From NCBI GenBank assembly GCA_900541395.1, contig UQJT01000013.1:1-56869 (forward strand): a DNA stretch of 56,869 nt, written 5' to 3'. The DNA is from an uncultured Desulfovibrio sp. Its GTDB lineage: Bacteria; Desulfobacterota; Desulfovibrionia; Desulfovibrionales; Desulfovibrionaceae. Shown here one piece after another: positions 1-9,726 of the stretch. The notes under the pieces are model-generated. The model was given only the letters and a program-made list of their open reading frames with translations. It was not told the origin of the DNA and made no database searches. The position numbers and the translations under genes are program-made. Within the stretch, counting starts at the first letter, position 1. Each line of letters starts with the position of its first letter.

Positions 1-1
1 C

Positions 2-1165
2 CCCCTCCGTTCCCGATTTCTGAAACTTTTGGGGCCATTGGGGCTGACTTGCCGGTCCGGGGTGGACCATGCCGCCATGCTGGAATTATATGCCGATTCC
101 CGTGTGGTCCCCAATGAATCCATTGCCTTTGAAGTCAATTATCGTCTGACCGAATCGGCCTCGGCCGGAGCCTGTGTGCTCACAACGCCGGTGGGAGAGG
201 ACCAGAACCGGCTTTATACGCCCGATCGGGAAATCCTGATCTACGAACAAAGTTTGGAGCTTCTGGAAAAAACGGCCTTTCTCCGCCGCCGACCGGACAT
301 CGCGGAAAAAATAGGTCGAGCCGCCTGGGAGGCGACGCGCGCCCGTCATTTGCCCGAACACCGGGCCCGTTTCGTGCTGGAAAACCTGCCCGCAGCGCCG
401 GTCCGCGCGGACGCGACGGCACTGCCCATGACTCTGGCGCAGCGCGGGCGTCATATCCATCTGCCTACGCCCCGGCCTCTGTTGCATACCCTCGGCAGCG
501 CCGACGGCATCGAAGCCGCCGCTCTCCATCTGCGCTGCCTGTCCGAAGGATACCCGGGACAGCATACCGAACGTTTCATCCGCGCCCGTCTGACGCATGC
601 TCCCGTTCCCGGCGAGGACGAGCTTACGCTGGCGGCTCTGGGTCACGCCCTTCTGCGGGCGGATCTGCCCCTGTTTCAAGCTTTCTGGACTCGTTTGCAC
701 GCGGCCCGGCCGATCCGGCCGGAGGTTCCCGGCTCTTTGTATCAAGCCGGTCTGTCGCTGGCCGACGAATTACAGACACGAGGCCGTTTATTTCAACCCG
801 GTCTGGCCTATCAGGCCGACCTTATGACGCCGGAAACAGCCCTTGAGGCTCTCTATATGGCCCGACGATACGCCGGAGACGATCCGGAATGGGCGTATCG
901 CCTTCATCGACTGACAACACGAAGCGCGGCGCTGACCGAGGTTCGGCTTGAAGCTTTGGCCGCTCTCCAGGCCTCCGCGCCGGATTGGAGAAACCAATTG
1001 GAATACGGTTGCGCCCTGTTGGACGCCTACTCGGCGGCGGAAGGGATATCCATACTGAGTCGTGCTCTGGTCGAAGCCGATGCGCTGGGACGGGGCGGGC
1101 TGGCCCGTAAAATTCTGCTGGCGCACCGCGTGGATTCCGCATTGCTGAATGACGTTCTTCCTTGA
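2..1165 (+). CDS. Glycosyltransferase, CgeB/GT1-like C-terminal part (5' truncated)
   Basis: The reading frame is open from the first bases of the window, so the N-terminus lies outside; the first in-frame start (TTG at 29) is probably internal. About 388 codons remain. The first ~110 residues resemble the C-terminal half of CgeB/YkvP-type glycosyltransferases: an NESIAFEVNYRLTE stretch, then a small-residue turn (ASAGACVLTTPVGE) where such enzymes bind the nucleotide-sugar, then an alpha-helical RARHLPEHRARFVLENL segment. The remaining ~250 residues are helical, rich in Leu and Ala, and could be TPR-like; I do not recognise them. A glycan or flagellin/LPS decoration role is inference only. 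Confidence 0.6.
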   Translation, partial: PLRSRFLKLLGPLGLTCRSGVDHAAMLELYADSRVVPNESIAFEVNYRLTESASAGACVLTTPVGEDQNRLYTPDREILIYEQSLELLEKTAFLRRRPDIAEKIGRAAWEATRARHLPEHRARFVLENLPAAPVRADATALPMTLAQRGRHIHLPTPRPLLHTLGSADGIEAAALHLRCLSEGYPGQHTERFIRARLTHAPVPGEDELTLAALGHALLRADLPLFQAFWTRLHAARPIRPEVPGSLYQAGLSLADELQTRGRLFQPGLAYQADLMTPETALEALYMARRYAGDDPEWAYRLHRLTTRSAALTEVRLEALAALQASAPDWRNQLEYGCALLDAYSAAEGISILSRALVEADALGRGGLARKILLAHRVDSALLNDVLP

Positions 1166-1404
1166 ATAATATTGGCGGAATCATGTCCGTCTTCCGGAGC
1201 AAACTTTGAAAAGCCGAAGTTCCGCGAGGCTGTCCCTGGAGCATTTTGCTTTTGAAATTGGACACGTTCAAAAGCGGCGCTGCCGTCATTTTACCTGAAA
1301 AACGTGGTTTTCAGGGTCATTCGGCACGGGCGCCCGCTCCCGCGGCCGCCAAAGCGGTTGCCTTTTTCAACAGCAAACCGTTCTATCCTCAAGGAGGCGA
1401 CATC
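1166..1404. other. Intergenic region with palindromic unit and ACGTGG-loop hairpin
   Basis: This 239-base gap holds a sequence starting GGAGCATTTTGC and ending TTGAAA (about 1239-1256). It resembles the end unit of the intergenic repeat family at 40206 and 2169. It also holds a perfect 8-bp hairpin at 1294-1315 (CCTGAAAA / ACGTGG loop / TTTTCAGG). An almost identical layout with a different stem sits at 41507-41528. The ribosome binding site AAGGAGG of the next gene is at about 1391. Confidence 0.55.
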
Positions 1405-2025
1405 ATGAATGTTCTGCTCATCAACGGCAGCCCGCATAAAAACGGCTGCACTTTCACCGCCCTGTCCGAAGTGGCGGACCAATTGAATGCCCAAGGCATA
1501 GCCACCCATATTCTGCACATCGGGACCAAAGGCGTGCAGGGCTGTATCGCCTGTAAAAAATGCGCGGACAGCGGGCGCTGCGTATTTGACGACGATCCGG
1601 TAAACGAAGCCGTGGACCGCCTGACACGGGCCGACGGCCTGGTGATAGGCTCGCCCGTGTACTACGCGGGCCCCAACGGAGCGTTGTGCGCCTTTCTGGA
1701 TCGTTTGTTCTACATGAAAAACGCCCGCTACGCGTATAAACCTGCCGCAGCCCTGGTCAGTTGTCGCCGCGCCGGGTCCAGCGCCGCGCTGGATCGGCTG
1801 ACCAAATACTTTACCATTTCGAATATGCCCGTGGTATCCTCGCGCTACTGGAACGAAGTGCACGGCAATACGCCTGACGAGGTTCGCCGGGATTTGGAAG
1901 GCATGCAGGTCATGCGTGTGCTGGGCCGCAATATGGCCTGGCTGCTTCGATGCATCGAGGCCGCGCGGAGCGTTGTGCCTTATCCGGAGGCGGAAGCTCC
2001 GATATGGACCAATTTTGTCCGCTGA
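1405..2025 (+). CDS. Flavodoxin-like NADPH-dependent FMN reductase family protein
   Basis: This 206-residue protein starts at an ATG preceded at good spacing by AAGGAGG; longer upstream starts have no such signal. The N-terminus MNVLLINGSPHKNGCT is the FMN phosphate-binding loop of the flavodoxin fold. GCIACKKC near residue 50 and the GLVIGSPVYYAGPNG segment near residue 85 match iron-sulfur-flavoprotein/NADPH-dependent FMN reductase relatives, in which such cysteines may be redox active. A cytoplasmic reductase of quinones, azo or nitro compounds is likely; the substrate is unknown. It stands alone, closed by a strong hairpin terminator. Confidence 0.85.
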   Translation: MNVLLINGSPHKNGCTFTALSEVADQLNAQGIATHILHIGTKGVQGCIACKKCADSGRCVFDDDPVNEAVDRLTRADGLVIGSPVYYAGPNGALCAFLDRLFYMKNARYAYKPAAALVSCRRAGSSAALDRLTKYFTISNMPVVSSRYWNEVHGNTPDEVRRDLEGMQVMRVLGRNMAWLLRCIEAARSVVPYPEAEAPIWTNFVR

Positions 2026-2057
2026 TTTGCGCCCGAAACCTTCCGTACAAGAAGACG

Positions 2058-2103
2058 CCGAGCATGAAAAAAGCCCCCATACGGGGGCTTTTTTCATGCT
2101 CGG
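2058..2103. terminator. Very long perfect hairpin terminator
   Basis: Arms of 21 bp (2058-2078 and 2083-2103) pair perfectly around a 4-base loop. A GC-rich CCCCC/GGGGG top is followed by a T6 run within the arm. An A run on one strand and a T run on the other make it potentially bidirectional. It ends the flavodoxin-like gene and faces convergent hppA. Confidence 0.9.
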
Positions 2104-2196
2104 AAAGGGCCGCGGCTCTTATCACGGCTGTTCCGACGTCGCGGCGAAGTCTCGCTCCGCTCGACCCTAGAGCATTTTCAAAATGAAAATGCTCTA
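2104..2196. repeat. Intergenic repeat, copy B (short form)
   Basis: The stretch CGGCTGTTCCGACGTCGCGG, then TCTCGCTCCGCTCGACC, then the palindrome around 2168-2197 (CTAGAGCATTTTCA / AAA / TGAAAATGCTCTAG) aligns with the 3' part of the copy at 40206-40421. The palindrome overlaps the stop codon of hppA. Confidence 0.6.
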
Positions 2197-4266
2197 GGCC
2201 AGCGCTTGAAGCAAAAGCAACGCCACGATGTTGATGATCTTGATCATGGGGTTGACGGCGGGACCGGCGGTATCCTTGTAGGGGTCGCCGACCGTGTCGC
2301 CGGTAACGGCGGCCTTATGCGCGTCGGAACCCTTGCCGCCGAAATTGCCGTCTTCAATGTACTTCTTGGCGTTGTCCCAAGCTCCGCCGCCGGAGGTCAT
2401 GGAAACGGCCACGAAAATGCCGGTGACGATGGTGCCCATGAGCATGGCGCCCAGGCAGGCAAAGGCCGCGCCCTGGCCACCCACGGCAAGGATGATGAAG
2501 TACAGCACGATGGGCGCCAGCACGGGCAACAACGAAGGCGCAATCATTTCACGAATGGCGGACTTGGTCAGCATGTCCACGGCCGAGCTGTAGTCGGGCT
2601 TGCCGGTGCCTTCCATGATGCCCGGAATTTCCTTGAACTGGCGGCGCACTTCCACCACCACGGCGGAACCGGCGCGTCCCACGGCCATCATGCCCATAGC
2701 CCCGAACAGATAGGGCAACAGACCGCCGACGAACAAGCCCACCAGCACGTAGGGGTCCTGCAGGACAAAGCGTACGTCGAGATTGGGGAAGAAGCGTCCC
2801 AGGTCCTCGACATAAGCGGCGAACAGAACCAGGGCGGCCAGAGCGGCGGACCCGATGGCGTAGCCCTTGGTCACGGCCTTGGTGGTGTTGCCCACGGCGT
2901 CGAGGGCGTCGGTCACGTCACGCACTTCTTCGGGCAAGCCGGCCATTTCGGCAATGCCGCCCGCGTTGTCGGTGACGGGACCGTAAGCGTCCAGAGCCAC
3001 AATCATGCCCGCCAGGGCCAGCATGGTGGTGGCGGCCAGAGCGATGCCGAACAATCCGGCCTGAGTGTAAGCGAACAAGATGCCGGCGCAAATGATGATC
3101 ACGGGCAGGGCCGTGGCTTCCATGGATACGGCCAAGCCCTGGATGACGTTGGTGCCGTGGCCCGTGGTGGAAGCCTTGGCAATGCTGCGCACCGGACGGT
3201 AAGCCGTGGAGGTGTAGTATTCCGTCACCCATACCAGCAGGCCGGTAACCACCAGGCCGGTGAGGCTGGACAGCAACAGATTGCCGCCGGTGAAACCGTA
3301 CATGGCCTTCATGCCGTCGTCGGCCGCGAAGAAGCCCAGTGTCACCAACACGATAAGAATGGCCGAGAATATGGCTGTGGCGGCCAGCCCCTTGTACAGA
3401 GCGCGCATAATTTTGTTGTCGGCGCCCAGTTTGACGAAGAACGTGCCGCCGATGGAGCCCAGGATGCACACCGCGCTGACCAGCAGGGGATAGAGCATCA
3501 TCTTGGTCTGCAGGGCGCCGTCGAAGAAAATGGAGGCCAGCAGCATGGTGCCCACGATGGTGACGGCATAGGTTTCAAACAGGTCGGCGGCCATACCGGC
3601 GCAGTCGCCCACGTTGTCGCCCACGTTGTCGGCGATGACGGCGGGATTGCGGGGGTCGTCCTCGGGAATGCCCGCTTCGACCTTGCCCACCAGGTCGGCG
3701 CCCACGTCGGCTCCCTTGGTGAAGATGCCGCCGCCCAGTCGGGCGAAGATGGAAATCAGCGACGCCCCGAAGGACAGGGCCACCAGAGCCTGCATGAGTT
3801 CCGTGGTGTCCACGCCGAACAGGCGCAACAGCGAGTAGTACAGAGACACGCCCAGAAGCCCCAGCCCCACCACCAGAAGGCCGGTAATGGCCCCGGACTG
3901 GAAGGCGATGTTCAAGGCGGGCGTCATGCCCTGACGAGCGGCTTCGGCCGTGCGCACGTTGGCCCGTACCGACACGTTCATCCCGATGAAGCCCGCCGCG
4001 CCGGACAGGCAGGCACCGATGACGAAGCCCAGCGCCACCTTGAAGGACAGCGTCACAAGCAACAGCACGGTCACCACCACGCCCACGATGGCGATGGTGC
4101 GGTACTGACGCTGCAGGTATGCCTGAGCACCTTCCTGAATGGCGCCGGCGATGCGCTGCATTTCGTCGGTGCCGGTGCCGGCGGCCAGCACGCGTTTGGC
4201 GGCCGCGAAGGCGTACGCCAGGGCAAGCCCCGCACAAGCGATGACGATGAGAATGAGAAAATTCAT
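2194..4266 (-). CDS. hppA: Membrane-bound proton-translocating pyrophosphatase (K+-independent type)
   Basis: This 690-residue polytopic protein hydrolyses pyrophosphate in the cytoplasm and pumps H+ across the inner membrane. The substrate-binding stretch [20 protein letters not shown] is followed by the acidic [20 protein letters not shown] motif; a second D-rich motif ([16 protein letters not shown]) and a C-terminal [19 protein letters not shown] site are present. The [16 protein letters not shown] motif has Lys where K+-dependent enzymes have Ala, so the K+-independent H+-pumping class is expected. Length is normal (~670-700). It is monocistronic and convergent with the upstream flavodoxin-like gene. 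It may recover energy from pyrophosphate made by biosynthesis or sulfate activation (inference). Confidence 0.97.
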   Translation of the reverse strand: MNFLILIVIACAGLALAYAFAAAKRVLAAGTGTDEMQRIAGAIQEGAQAYLQRQYRTIAIVGVVVTVLLLVTLSFKVALGFVIGACLSGAAGFIGMNVSVRANVRTAEAARQGMTPALNIAFQSGAITGLLVVGLGLLGVSLYYSLLRLFGVDTTELMQALVALSFGASLISIFARLGGGIFTKGADVGADLVGKVEAGIPEDDPRNPAVIADNVGDNVGDCAGMAADLFETYAVTIVGTMLLASIFFDGALQTKMMLYPLLVSAVCILGSIGGTFFVKLGADNKIMRALYKGLAATAIFSAILIVLVTLGFFAADDGMKAMYGFTGGNLLLSSLTGLVVTGLLVWVTEYYTSTAYRPVRSIAKASTTGHGTNVIQGLAVSMEATALPVIIICAGILFAYTQAGLFGIALAATTMLALAGMIVALDAYGPVTDNAGGIAEMAGLPEEVRDVTDALDAVGNTTKAVTKGYAIGSAALAALVLFAAYVEDLGRFFPNLDVRFVLQDPYVLVGLFVGGLLPYLFGAMGMMAVGRAGSAVVVEVRRQFKEIPGIMEGTGKPDYSSAVDMLTKSAIREMIAPSLLPVLAPIVLYFIILAVGGQGAAFACLGAMLMGTIVTGIFVAVSMTSGGGAWDNAKKYIEDGNFGGKGSDAHKAAVTGDTVGDPYKDTAGPAVNPMIKIINIVALLLLQALA

Positions 4267-4510
4267 ACGTACCCCCGACAGGTGGAATAAAATGGCGTTC
4301 CGAAAACCCGGCGGGCGGAGCCTCCGCCCGGCAACAGCCTTGTTCCGGCTGTCCGAAACAAGGCATGCTATACAAAATGCGTGAGACTGACAAGCTAAGA
4401 CCGCAGAGGAGCAGCGTTTTTCGGCGGTCGGAACTTATTTGCCCGGCTCAAGGCCGGGGCCGGTCCGCGCTCGGGCGTTTTCTATGGGGCGACCGCCCGA
4501 ACTTGCCGCC

Positions 4511-5371
4511 CTACCACACCCGCGCCCCGGCATAGCCCACCACGCGCGAAGCGTCGCCCGAAACCGCGGCCGACGTGTCGTAGGCCGCCAACCCGGCGTG
4601 CGCCGCGCCCAGTTCGCGGCAGGCCATAAGCCCCATGAGCGCGGGCAGAATGCCGCACATGCCTATACGGTTTTCCTGCACCACGTTCAGCAGACGCCGG
4701 GGGTCCAGGCGCAGAAAGGCGTCCAGAGCCAAAGCATCCAGACGCCGGTTTTCCGCATCGCTTGCATAGTGATGCATGTCGGAACTGAGGATGAAGGCAA
4801 GCTCGTCCGCGTGGGCCGCAACCAGAGAAGCCAGAGCGTGAGCGGCTTCGGACAAGCCTTCGGGGCTGCCCACCACAATGGGAAGAATGGTCAGGTCGGG
4901 TTGCGCGCCGAGCAGAAAAGGCAACAATACTTCAATATCGTGCTCGTGCACATGAGGGTCTGTATCGGGAGCAAAACCGCCCCCAAGCGCCGTCAGTTCA
5001 CAGCCCAATTCCGCATCCACAGGTATATTGCCCAGAGGAGTCTCCCACTCGCCCTCGGGCCAGAACCCCAGCGGATGCCCCCGGCCGGTATGGCTGGGGG
5101 CCAGAATCACGAGCCGCCGGGGCAACCGCGCGCCCGCCAGGGCAGCCGCGATGACCGGACCGCAGAACACGTGCCCGGCATGGGGCAGCAGGGTCAGCAG
5201 GGGTCTATCCCAGGCCCAGCGACGGCCCGGTTCGGAAACGGGCGCATCCCCGACGGTCGATTCCGAACCAAAAGAGAGAGCGGCCCGACCGCAAGCGGCG
5301 ATTTCCGCCCGCAGTTCATCCGGGTCCGCAGGATAAAATTGACCGGCCACTATGGCGCGACGTATCGGCAT
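4511..5371 (-). CDS. amrB: AmmeMemoRadiSam system protein B (MEMO1 family)
   Basis: The start is the ATG preceded by GGGAGGA (minus strand), giving 286 residues; a longer in-frame start 13 codons upstream lacks a site. MEMO hallmarks are seen: AIVAGQFYPADP at the N-terminus, LPHAGHVFCG, APSHTG, EHDIEVLLPFL, SSDMHHY and GMCGILPALMG. The His/Asp/Cys residues resemble the metal site of dioxygenase-fold relatives. The family co-occurs with an AMMECR1 protein and a radical-SAM enzyme (AmmeMemoRadiSam), neither of which is adjacent here. Its biochemical role is not established. Confidence 0.92.
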   Translation of the reverse strand: MPIRRAIVAGQFYPADPDELRAEIAACGRAALSFGSESTVGDAPVSEPGRRWAWDRPLLTLLPHAGHVFCGPVIAAALAGARLPRRLVILAPSHTGRGHPLGFWPEGEWETPLGNIPVDAELGCELTALGGGFAPDTDPHVHEHDIEVLLPFLLGAQPDLTILPIVVGSPEGLSEAAHALASLVAAHADELAFILSSDMHHYASDAENRRLDALALDAFLRLDPRRLLNVVQENRIGMCGILPALMGLMACRELGAAHAGLAAYDTSAAVSGDASRVVGYAGARVW

Positions 5372-5526
5372 GGCATCCTCCCGCCGGAATGATTCTCCCC
5401 GAAAATGCAACCCGACCGGAAACCGGATACGCCTGGCCGGGGGCGGCTATGCGAGACATGTCACAGCAAAACGGCGTACGGCTCGACGGAGTCTTCCCCG
5501 GGGAAACGACGACTTAAACCGGAAAA

Positions 5527-5554
5527 GGGTAGAAAAGCATAAACTTTTCTACCC
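5527..5554. terminator. Hairpin downstream of rplY
   Basis: A perfect 11-bp inverted repeat (GGGTAGAAAAG / CTTTTCTACCC, 6-base loop) lies between the convergent-side end of rplY and the start of amrB. On the minus strand it is followed by TTTTCC. It is a plausible terminator of the prs-rplY transcript, or possibly an operator. Confidence 0.5.
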
Positions 5555-5625
5555 GTAAATACCGACAGGTCAAGCAAGGGACCGTCAAAACATCCCGCGC
5601 CCGCCCGGGAAAACGCGCGCCGGAC

Positions 5626-6228
5626 TTACGCCGCGGAAGACTCGGCGTCGGCCGGGGCCGTATCCTGTTCGGTCACCACGGCCACCACGGTGAAGTCCGA
5701 TTTGAACACGACATGCACGCCTTCGGGCAGGGCGAGTTCGGAAGCTTTGATGGAGTGGCCCAAGTCCAGGTTCGTGATATCCACGTTGACCTTGCGGGGC
5801 ATAAGCTGAGGCTTGGCGGACAAGGTGACGCTTTCGCGGTAGGTTTCGAGGGTGCCGCCCAGCTTGACGCCCTTGGAAACACCCGTGAATTCCAGCGGCA
5901 CTTCCACCTTGATTTCCTTGTCCAGATCCACGCCGTAGAAATCGACATGGGTGAACACGCCCTTCACGGGGTGATACTGCGCGTCCCACACGAAGACGGG
6001 ATGCGTCGTCTTGACGCCGTTGTCATCGATTTCCAGGTTGAAGACGTTGGTGCGTCCCACCTGTTCGTAGATTTTGCTCAGGGGCAAAGCGGGCATCTGC
6101 ACGGGCACGTTGACGCCGTCGGCGGCATAATACACGCCGGGCACCAAGGCTTCCGCACGCAGGCGGCGGTTGGGGCCCTTGCCGAAGCCGGAGCGCTTTT
6201 CCACAGAGAGGGTTTTCATTTCGGACAT
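5626..6228 (-). CDS. rplY: 50S ribosomal protein L25/general stress protein Ctc
   Basis: This 200-residue protein is the long Ctc form of L25, which binds 5S rRNA. The N-terminal domain (~1-95) shows the L25 pattern: KTLSVEKRSGFGKGPNRRLR, VPGVYYAADG, and a YHPVKGVFTHVDFYGVD strand. The C-terminal TL5-like domain (~100-185) carries PLEFTGVSKGVKLGG and the VDITNLDLGHSIKASEL segment. The tail is Ala/Ser/Asp-rich. AAGGAG lies upstream of the ATG. It follows prs by about 90 bases on the same strand, a pairing common in bacteria. Confidence 0.96.
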   Translation of the reverse strand: MSEMKTLSVEKRSGFGKGPNRRLRAEALVPGVYYAADGVNVPVQMPALPLSKIYEQVGRTNVFNLEIDDNGVKTTHPVFVWDAQYHPVKGVFTHVDFYGVDLDKEIKVEVPLEFTGVSKGVKLGGTLETYRESVTLSAKPQLMPRKVNVDITNLDLGHSIKASELALPEGVHVVFKSDFTVVAVVTEQDTAPADAESSAA

Positions 6229-6317
6229 GGTGTCATTCTCCTTGGTGTGCCGCGTAATGTGCCGCGTGGGTCGCGCGGGCGCGGCTCGATATATCGCGTT
6301 CCGAACGCCCGACGGGT

Positions 6318-7256
6318 CTATCCGAACAGGGCGCTGACGGACGAACCGTCATGGATGTTGCGTATGCTTTTAGCCAGAATACCGGCCACCGAGGCCACGC
6401 GCAGCTTGTCGCACAGCCCTTCGTGCTCGCCCAGCGGAATGGTGTCGGTGACCACGATTTCGGTAAAGGGCGAATCGGTGAGGCGCTGACAGGCCGGACC
6501 GGACAACACCGCGTGGGTGGCGCAGGCGCGCACTTCGGAAGCGCCGTTCTGAAGCAGCACCTCCGCCGCCGCGCAAATGGTGCCCGCCGTGTCGATCATG
6601 TCGTCCACCAGCACGGCCACCTTGCCCGCCACATCGCCGACGACGTTCATGGCCGTGGCCTGGTTGGGCCGGTCGCGCCGTTTGTCGATGATGGCCAGAC
6701 CGGCGTCCATTTTTTTGGCGAAGGCGCGGGTGCGTTCCACCCCGCCCGCGTCGGGCGAAACCATGACCAGATCGCCGCGCAGGTGCCGCACATACTGAAG
6801 CAGCACCGGGCTGGCGAACAAATTGTCCACGGGACAGTTAAAAAAGCCCTGAATCTGCCCGGCGTGCAGGTCCACGGTCACAATACGCTGAGCCCCGGCC
6901 ATGCTGAGAAAATCGGCCACCATCTTGGCGCTGATAGGCGCGCGGGGGCTGACCTTGCGGTCCTGGCGGGCGTACCCGTAGTAAGGGATGACGGCGGTAA
7001 TGCGACCGGCGCTGGCGCGCTTCAAGGCGTCGAGCATCAGGCACAACTGCATGAGATTTCTGTTGGTGGGGGCGCAGGTGGGCTGAATCACGAACACATC
7101 GTGTCCGCGCACGCTTGCGCCGATTTCCACCCGCAGCTCGCCGTCGCTGAACGTCTCGCACAGGGCGGGCGTCAACGCGCAGCCGAGATGGTCGCAGATG
7201 TCCATGGCCAATTGAGGATTGGCCGTTCCTGTGAGAATCTTCAGATCGCCGTACAT
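6318..7256 (-). CDS. prs: Ribose-phosphate pyrophosphokinase
   Basis: This 312-residue cytoplasmic enzyme makes PRPP from ribose 5-phosphate and ATP for nucleotide, His and Trp synthesis. Seen in order: [13 protein letters not shown] at the N-terminus, [17 protein letters not shown], the flexible-loop region [20 protein letters not shown], the [12 protein letters not shown] metal/ATP region, [11 protein letters not shown], and the PRPP loop [11 protein letters not shown]. Length is typical for class I enzymes. It lies between tRNA-Gln and rplY, the usual ispE-tRNA-prs-rplY order of related bacteria. Confidence 0.98.
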   Translation of the reverse strand: MYGDLKILTGTANPQLAMDICDHLGCALTPALCETFSDGELRVEIGASVRGHDVFVIQPTCAPTNRNLMQLCLMLDALKRASAGRITAVIPYYGYARQDRKVSPRAPISAKMVADFLSMAGAQRIVTVDLHAGQIQGFFNCPVDNLFASPVLLQYVRHLRGDLVMVSPDAGGVERTRAFAKKMDAGLAIIDKRRDRPNQATAMNVVGDVAGKVAVLVDDMIDTAGTICAAAEVLLQNGASEVRACATHAVLSGPACQRLTDSPFTEIVVTDTIPLGEHEGLCDKLRVASVAGILAKSIRNIHDGSSVSALFG

Positions 7257-7346
7257 GGTGGACGCCTTCCGGGCTAAAGTTTCGTCACCGTTGCGGAGGC
7301 GACGCGGGTACGGAACCGGCGCGCGCCTGAAGTATCGGCAAAAAAT

Positions 7347-7422
7347 TGGCTGGGGCGGAAGGACTCGAACCCTCGAATAGCGGACCCAAAATCCGCTGCC
7401 TTACCGACTTGGCGACACCCCA
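7347..7422 (-). tRNA. tRNA-Gln (anticodon UUG)
   Basis: On the minus strand a 76-base cloverleaf reads from TGGGGTG to CGCCCCA-G-CCA, with a 7-bp acceptor stem containing one T-G pair. The anticodon arm GCGGA/TCCGC encloses loop TTTTGGG, giving TTG (CAA, Gln). The T-arm carries GGGTTCGAGTCC, and CCA is encoded. Only three bases separate it from the stop codon of ispE, so it is probably processed from a longer ispE-tRNA-prs transcript. Confidence 0.97.
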
Positions 7423-7425
7423 ACA

Positions 7426-8331
7426 TCAGTTTCCGTCCGGACTGCGGTATCCCGAGAACAAAAAAGGGCCATAGACGGCGCCGACCGCCGTCCCCTCTTC
7501 CCGCAAGCGGCAGGCCGCGCTCCGCGCCGCCCCCTGATCGCGAAAAAGCCCGAAAAGAGCCGATCCGCTGCCGCTCATCCCCGCGGCCGCCGCCCCTTCC
7601 CGCACCAACCGCGCCTTCAGGCGGGCCAACGAGGGATGCGCGGCAAACACCACGGACTCGAAACAATTTTCCACAGTCCAAGGCCAAAGGAAACTCGAAC
7701 GGTGATTTTTATCCGCCTTGCCCAGGCCTGTCAAGGCCCCGACCGAGCATTCCCGGTCCCAGGCGGCATAAGCCCATTTTGTATCGATATGAATGCCGGG
7801 GCAGACCAGCACCGCGTAGACTCCGTCCAGCGGGGGACGGCACGGCGTCAGACGTTCGCCCACGCCTTCGCCCATGCAGGGCTCCGACGCGAAGAAAAAA
7901 GGCACGTCGGCTCCCACTCGCGCGGCCAAGGCATTGAGAGTCGCGGCGTCCAGGGGAGAGGGACAGCGGGCCTGAAGCCAGTCCATCAACAGGGCGGCGT
8001 CGGCGCTGCCGCCGCCCAGACCCGCCCCATGCGGAATGCCTTTGACAAGTTCCGCGTCGAGACCGGGCGCGAAGCCCGTGGCTTCGGCGTACAGCGCATA
8101 AGCTTTGGTCAGCGTATTGCAGGCGGGATCGATGCCGGGCTCGGCGCAACGCAGCCTCAGCCCCGTTCCGGCTGCGGGCCGTATTATCAGTTCGTCGCAC
8201 GGTTCGGGCAGACGCACGAACAACGTGGACAAGTCGTGGTAACCGTCCGGCCGCACTCCGGTGATACGCAAAAAAAGGTTGATCTTGCCCCCGGTGCACA
8301 GCCGCGTGGAGGTATCGGAAACTTCCGGCAT
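7426..8331 (-). CDS. ispE: 4-diphosphocytidyl-2-C-methyl-D-erythritol kinase
   Basis: This 301-residue GHMP kinase of the MEP isoprenoid pathway phosphorylates CDP-ME in the cytoplasm. The start is the ATG of MPEVSDTS; Lys16 (GGKINLFL) and Asp142 (GADVPFFF) match the catalytic positions, and the ATP loop GIPHGAGLGGGSADAA is at 98-113. The C-terminal MSGSGSALFGLF segment is the third GHMP motif. Sequence upstream of the chosen ATG is not conserved-looking. The gene ends three bases before tRNA-Gln. Confidence 0.96.
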   Translation of the reverse strand: MPEVSDTSTRLCTGGKINLFLRITGVRPDGYHDLSTLFVRLPEPCDELIIRPAAGTGLRLRCAEPGIDPACNTLTKAYALYAEATGFAPGLDAELVKGIPHGAGLGGGSADAALLMDWLQARCPSPLDAATLNALAARVGADVPFFFASEPCMGEGVGERLTPCRPPLDGVYAVLVCPGIHIDTKWAYAAWDRECSVGALTGLGKADKNHRSSFLWPWTVENCFESVVFAAHPSLARLKARLVREGAAAAGMSGSGSALFGLFRDQGAARSAACRLREEGTAVGAVYGPFLFSGYRSPDGN

Positions 8332-8500
8332 GATAGTATCCTTGTCTTTTTCAGGCTGACGCCTTGTCGGCCTAGCACGACCCGACGCCCTCTTCAAGCG
8401 CGGGACGGCAGACGCCATGCTCGACCCCGGCGGCCAAGTCTGTCATAATTCTTACCCGTCGCCAGGCCGTTCGGCGACCCTGTCTCATTCAGGAGCAACC

Positions 8501-9577
8501 ATGCCCGACATTATTCGCCCCGACTTTTCTCGCTTCGGCAAACTGCTTTTGCTGCGCACCGATCGCATCGGCGATCTGCTGGTATCCACGCCCTGCATCC
8601 GGGCCTTGCGTCAGGCTTTGCCCGACACCCGTCTGGAATTGGTGGCCTCGGCCCTTAATGCGCCCGCCGTAGCCGGCAACCCCCACCTCGACGCCGTGCA
8701 CGTGTTTCATCCCCGCCGCCCCTGGACCTGGCCCGCGCTGGCGCGCCGCCTGCGAAACGCGGCCTTCGACGCCACCCTGGTGCTCAACAGCAATTCGCGC
8801 AGCGCCTGCGCGCTGGCCCGCCTGGTGGGGTCTCCCCAGCGCATCGGCTTCAGCGGCCTGCCTACGAACAAAGGGAGGGTATTGACGGCCTACGCCCGTG
8901 TCTATACCTGGATAGCCGAGGGAGGCAGCGCCGAAAACATCATTCTGAATATGCTGGAACGAATGGAACGACTAGGCATTGCCGCTCCTTCGCCCCACCT
9001 GGATTTTACCGTTCCTTCCATCACGGCCGAGACCGTGCGCGCCCGCTTTCCCCTCCGGCCCGATCGGCTGCGTCTGGCCGTGTTCGTGGGCAACATTAAA
9101 AAAGTTCAGAACCGCTGGCCCGTGGAAAAATTTCGGGAACTCGTTCTGCGCCTGCTGTCCACGGAAACGGATTTGGAAATCGTCATCCTGGCCGGACCGC
9201 CGGATCGCCCCTTACTGAGCGCTTTCACCGATATCGACCACCCGCGTCTGACGCGCTTTGTGGGCGAAACCCTTCAGGAAAGCGGAGCCCTTCTGTCGAC
9301 CTGCTCGGGCCTGGTGGCGGGCTCCAGCGGCCCCACCCATGTGGCGGCCGCCCTCGACGTGCCCATCCTGGCCGTAGTCACCCGCCATAACGCCACAGTC
9401 TGGCGCACGCTGGGACCGCGCGATCGCGCCGTCACCCCGAACGATGACGCCCGCGACATGCGCGGCATACCGGTGGAACCGGTGGAAGCCATGATCCGCG
9501 CCTTTCTGACCGAGGAACGCGAACGACTTGGGCTCTCCAGCCATGCCGGGCACGTCGCGGACAACAATAATTCATAA
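8501..9577 (+). CDS. Glycosyltransferase family 9 (heptosyltransferase-like)
   Basis: This 358-residue protein starts at an ATG preceded by AGGAG. The LLLRTDRIGDLLVSTPCIRALRQALP N-terminus and the SGPTHVAAALDVP nucleotide-sugar site near residue 290 are GT9 signatures, as in WaaC/WaaF ADP-heptose:LPS heptosyltransferases. It should act on the cytoplasmic face, adding a core sugar to LPS; the precise acceptor is not clear. It is divergent from ispE. The last ~60 codons and the spacer that follows are repeated at 16867-17162, where only a remnant of the gene remains. Confidence 0.88.
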   Translation: MPDIIRPDFSRFGKLLLLRTDRIGDLLVSTPCIRALRQALPDTRLELVASALNAPAVAGNPHLDAVHVFHPRRPWTWPALARRLRNAAFDATLVLNSNSRSACALARLVGSPQRIGFSGLPTNKGRVLTAYARVYTWIAEGGSAENIILNMLERMERLGIAAPSPHLDFTVPSITAETVRARFPLRPDRLRLAVFVGNIKKVQNRWPVEKFRELVLRLLSTETDLEIVILAGPPDRPLLSAFTDIDHPRLTRFVGETLQESGALLSTCSGLVAGSSGPTHVAAALDVPILAVVTRHNATVWRTLGPRDRAVTPNDDARDMRGIPVEPVEAMIRAFLTEERERLGLSSHAGHVADNNNS

Positions 9578-9726
9578 AAAAAATCCCTAAAAATAGAGGC
9601 TGCCCGACGGGCTGTGCCACACTTTTCAGATAGCCGGTTTTCTCACGGCACCCCACGGTCAAGGCTAAATTGCAAGCAAAAATCCTATTTAATTGTAAGT
9701 GGAAATCCTATCTATTTTCCATTACC
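9394..9726 (+). repeat. Direct repeat, left copy (GT9 3' end plus spacer)
   Basis: From CACAGTCTGGCGCACGC to CTATTTTCCATTACC this stretch matches 16867-17162 at roughly nine bases in ten by eye, including a 30-base identical block around 9518-9547. Against the right copy it has a 9-12 base insertion in the coding part and a 23-base imperfect tandem duplication near 9670-9715. The two copies bracket the phosphorelay genes. Confidence 0.85.

Noticed and set aside
2206..4290. 694-codon open frame antisense to hppA
   Set aside because: His/Gln/Gly-rich shadow of a strongly conserved gene in GC-rich DNA; no ribosome site or family pattern.
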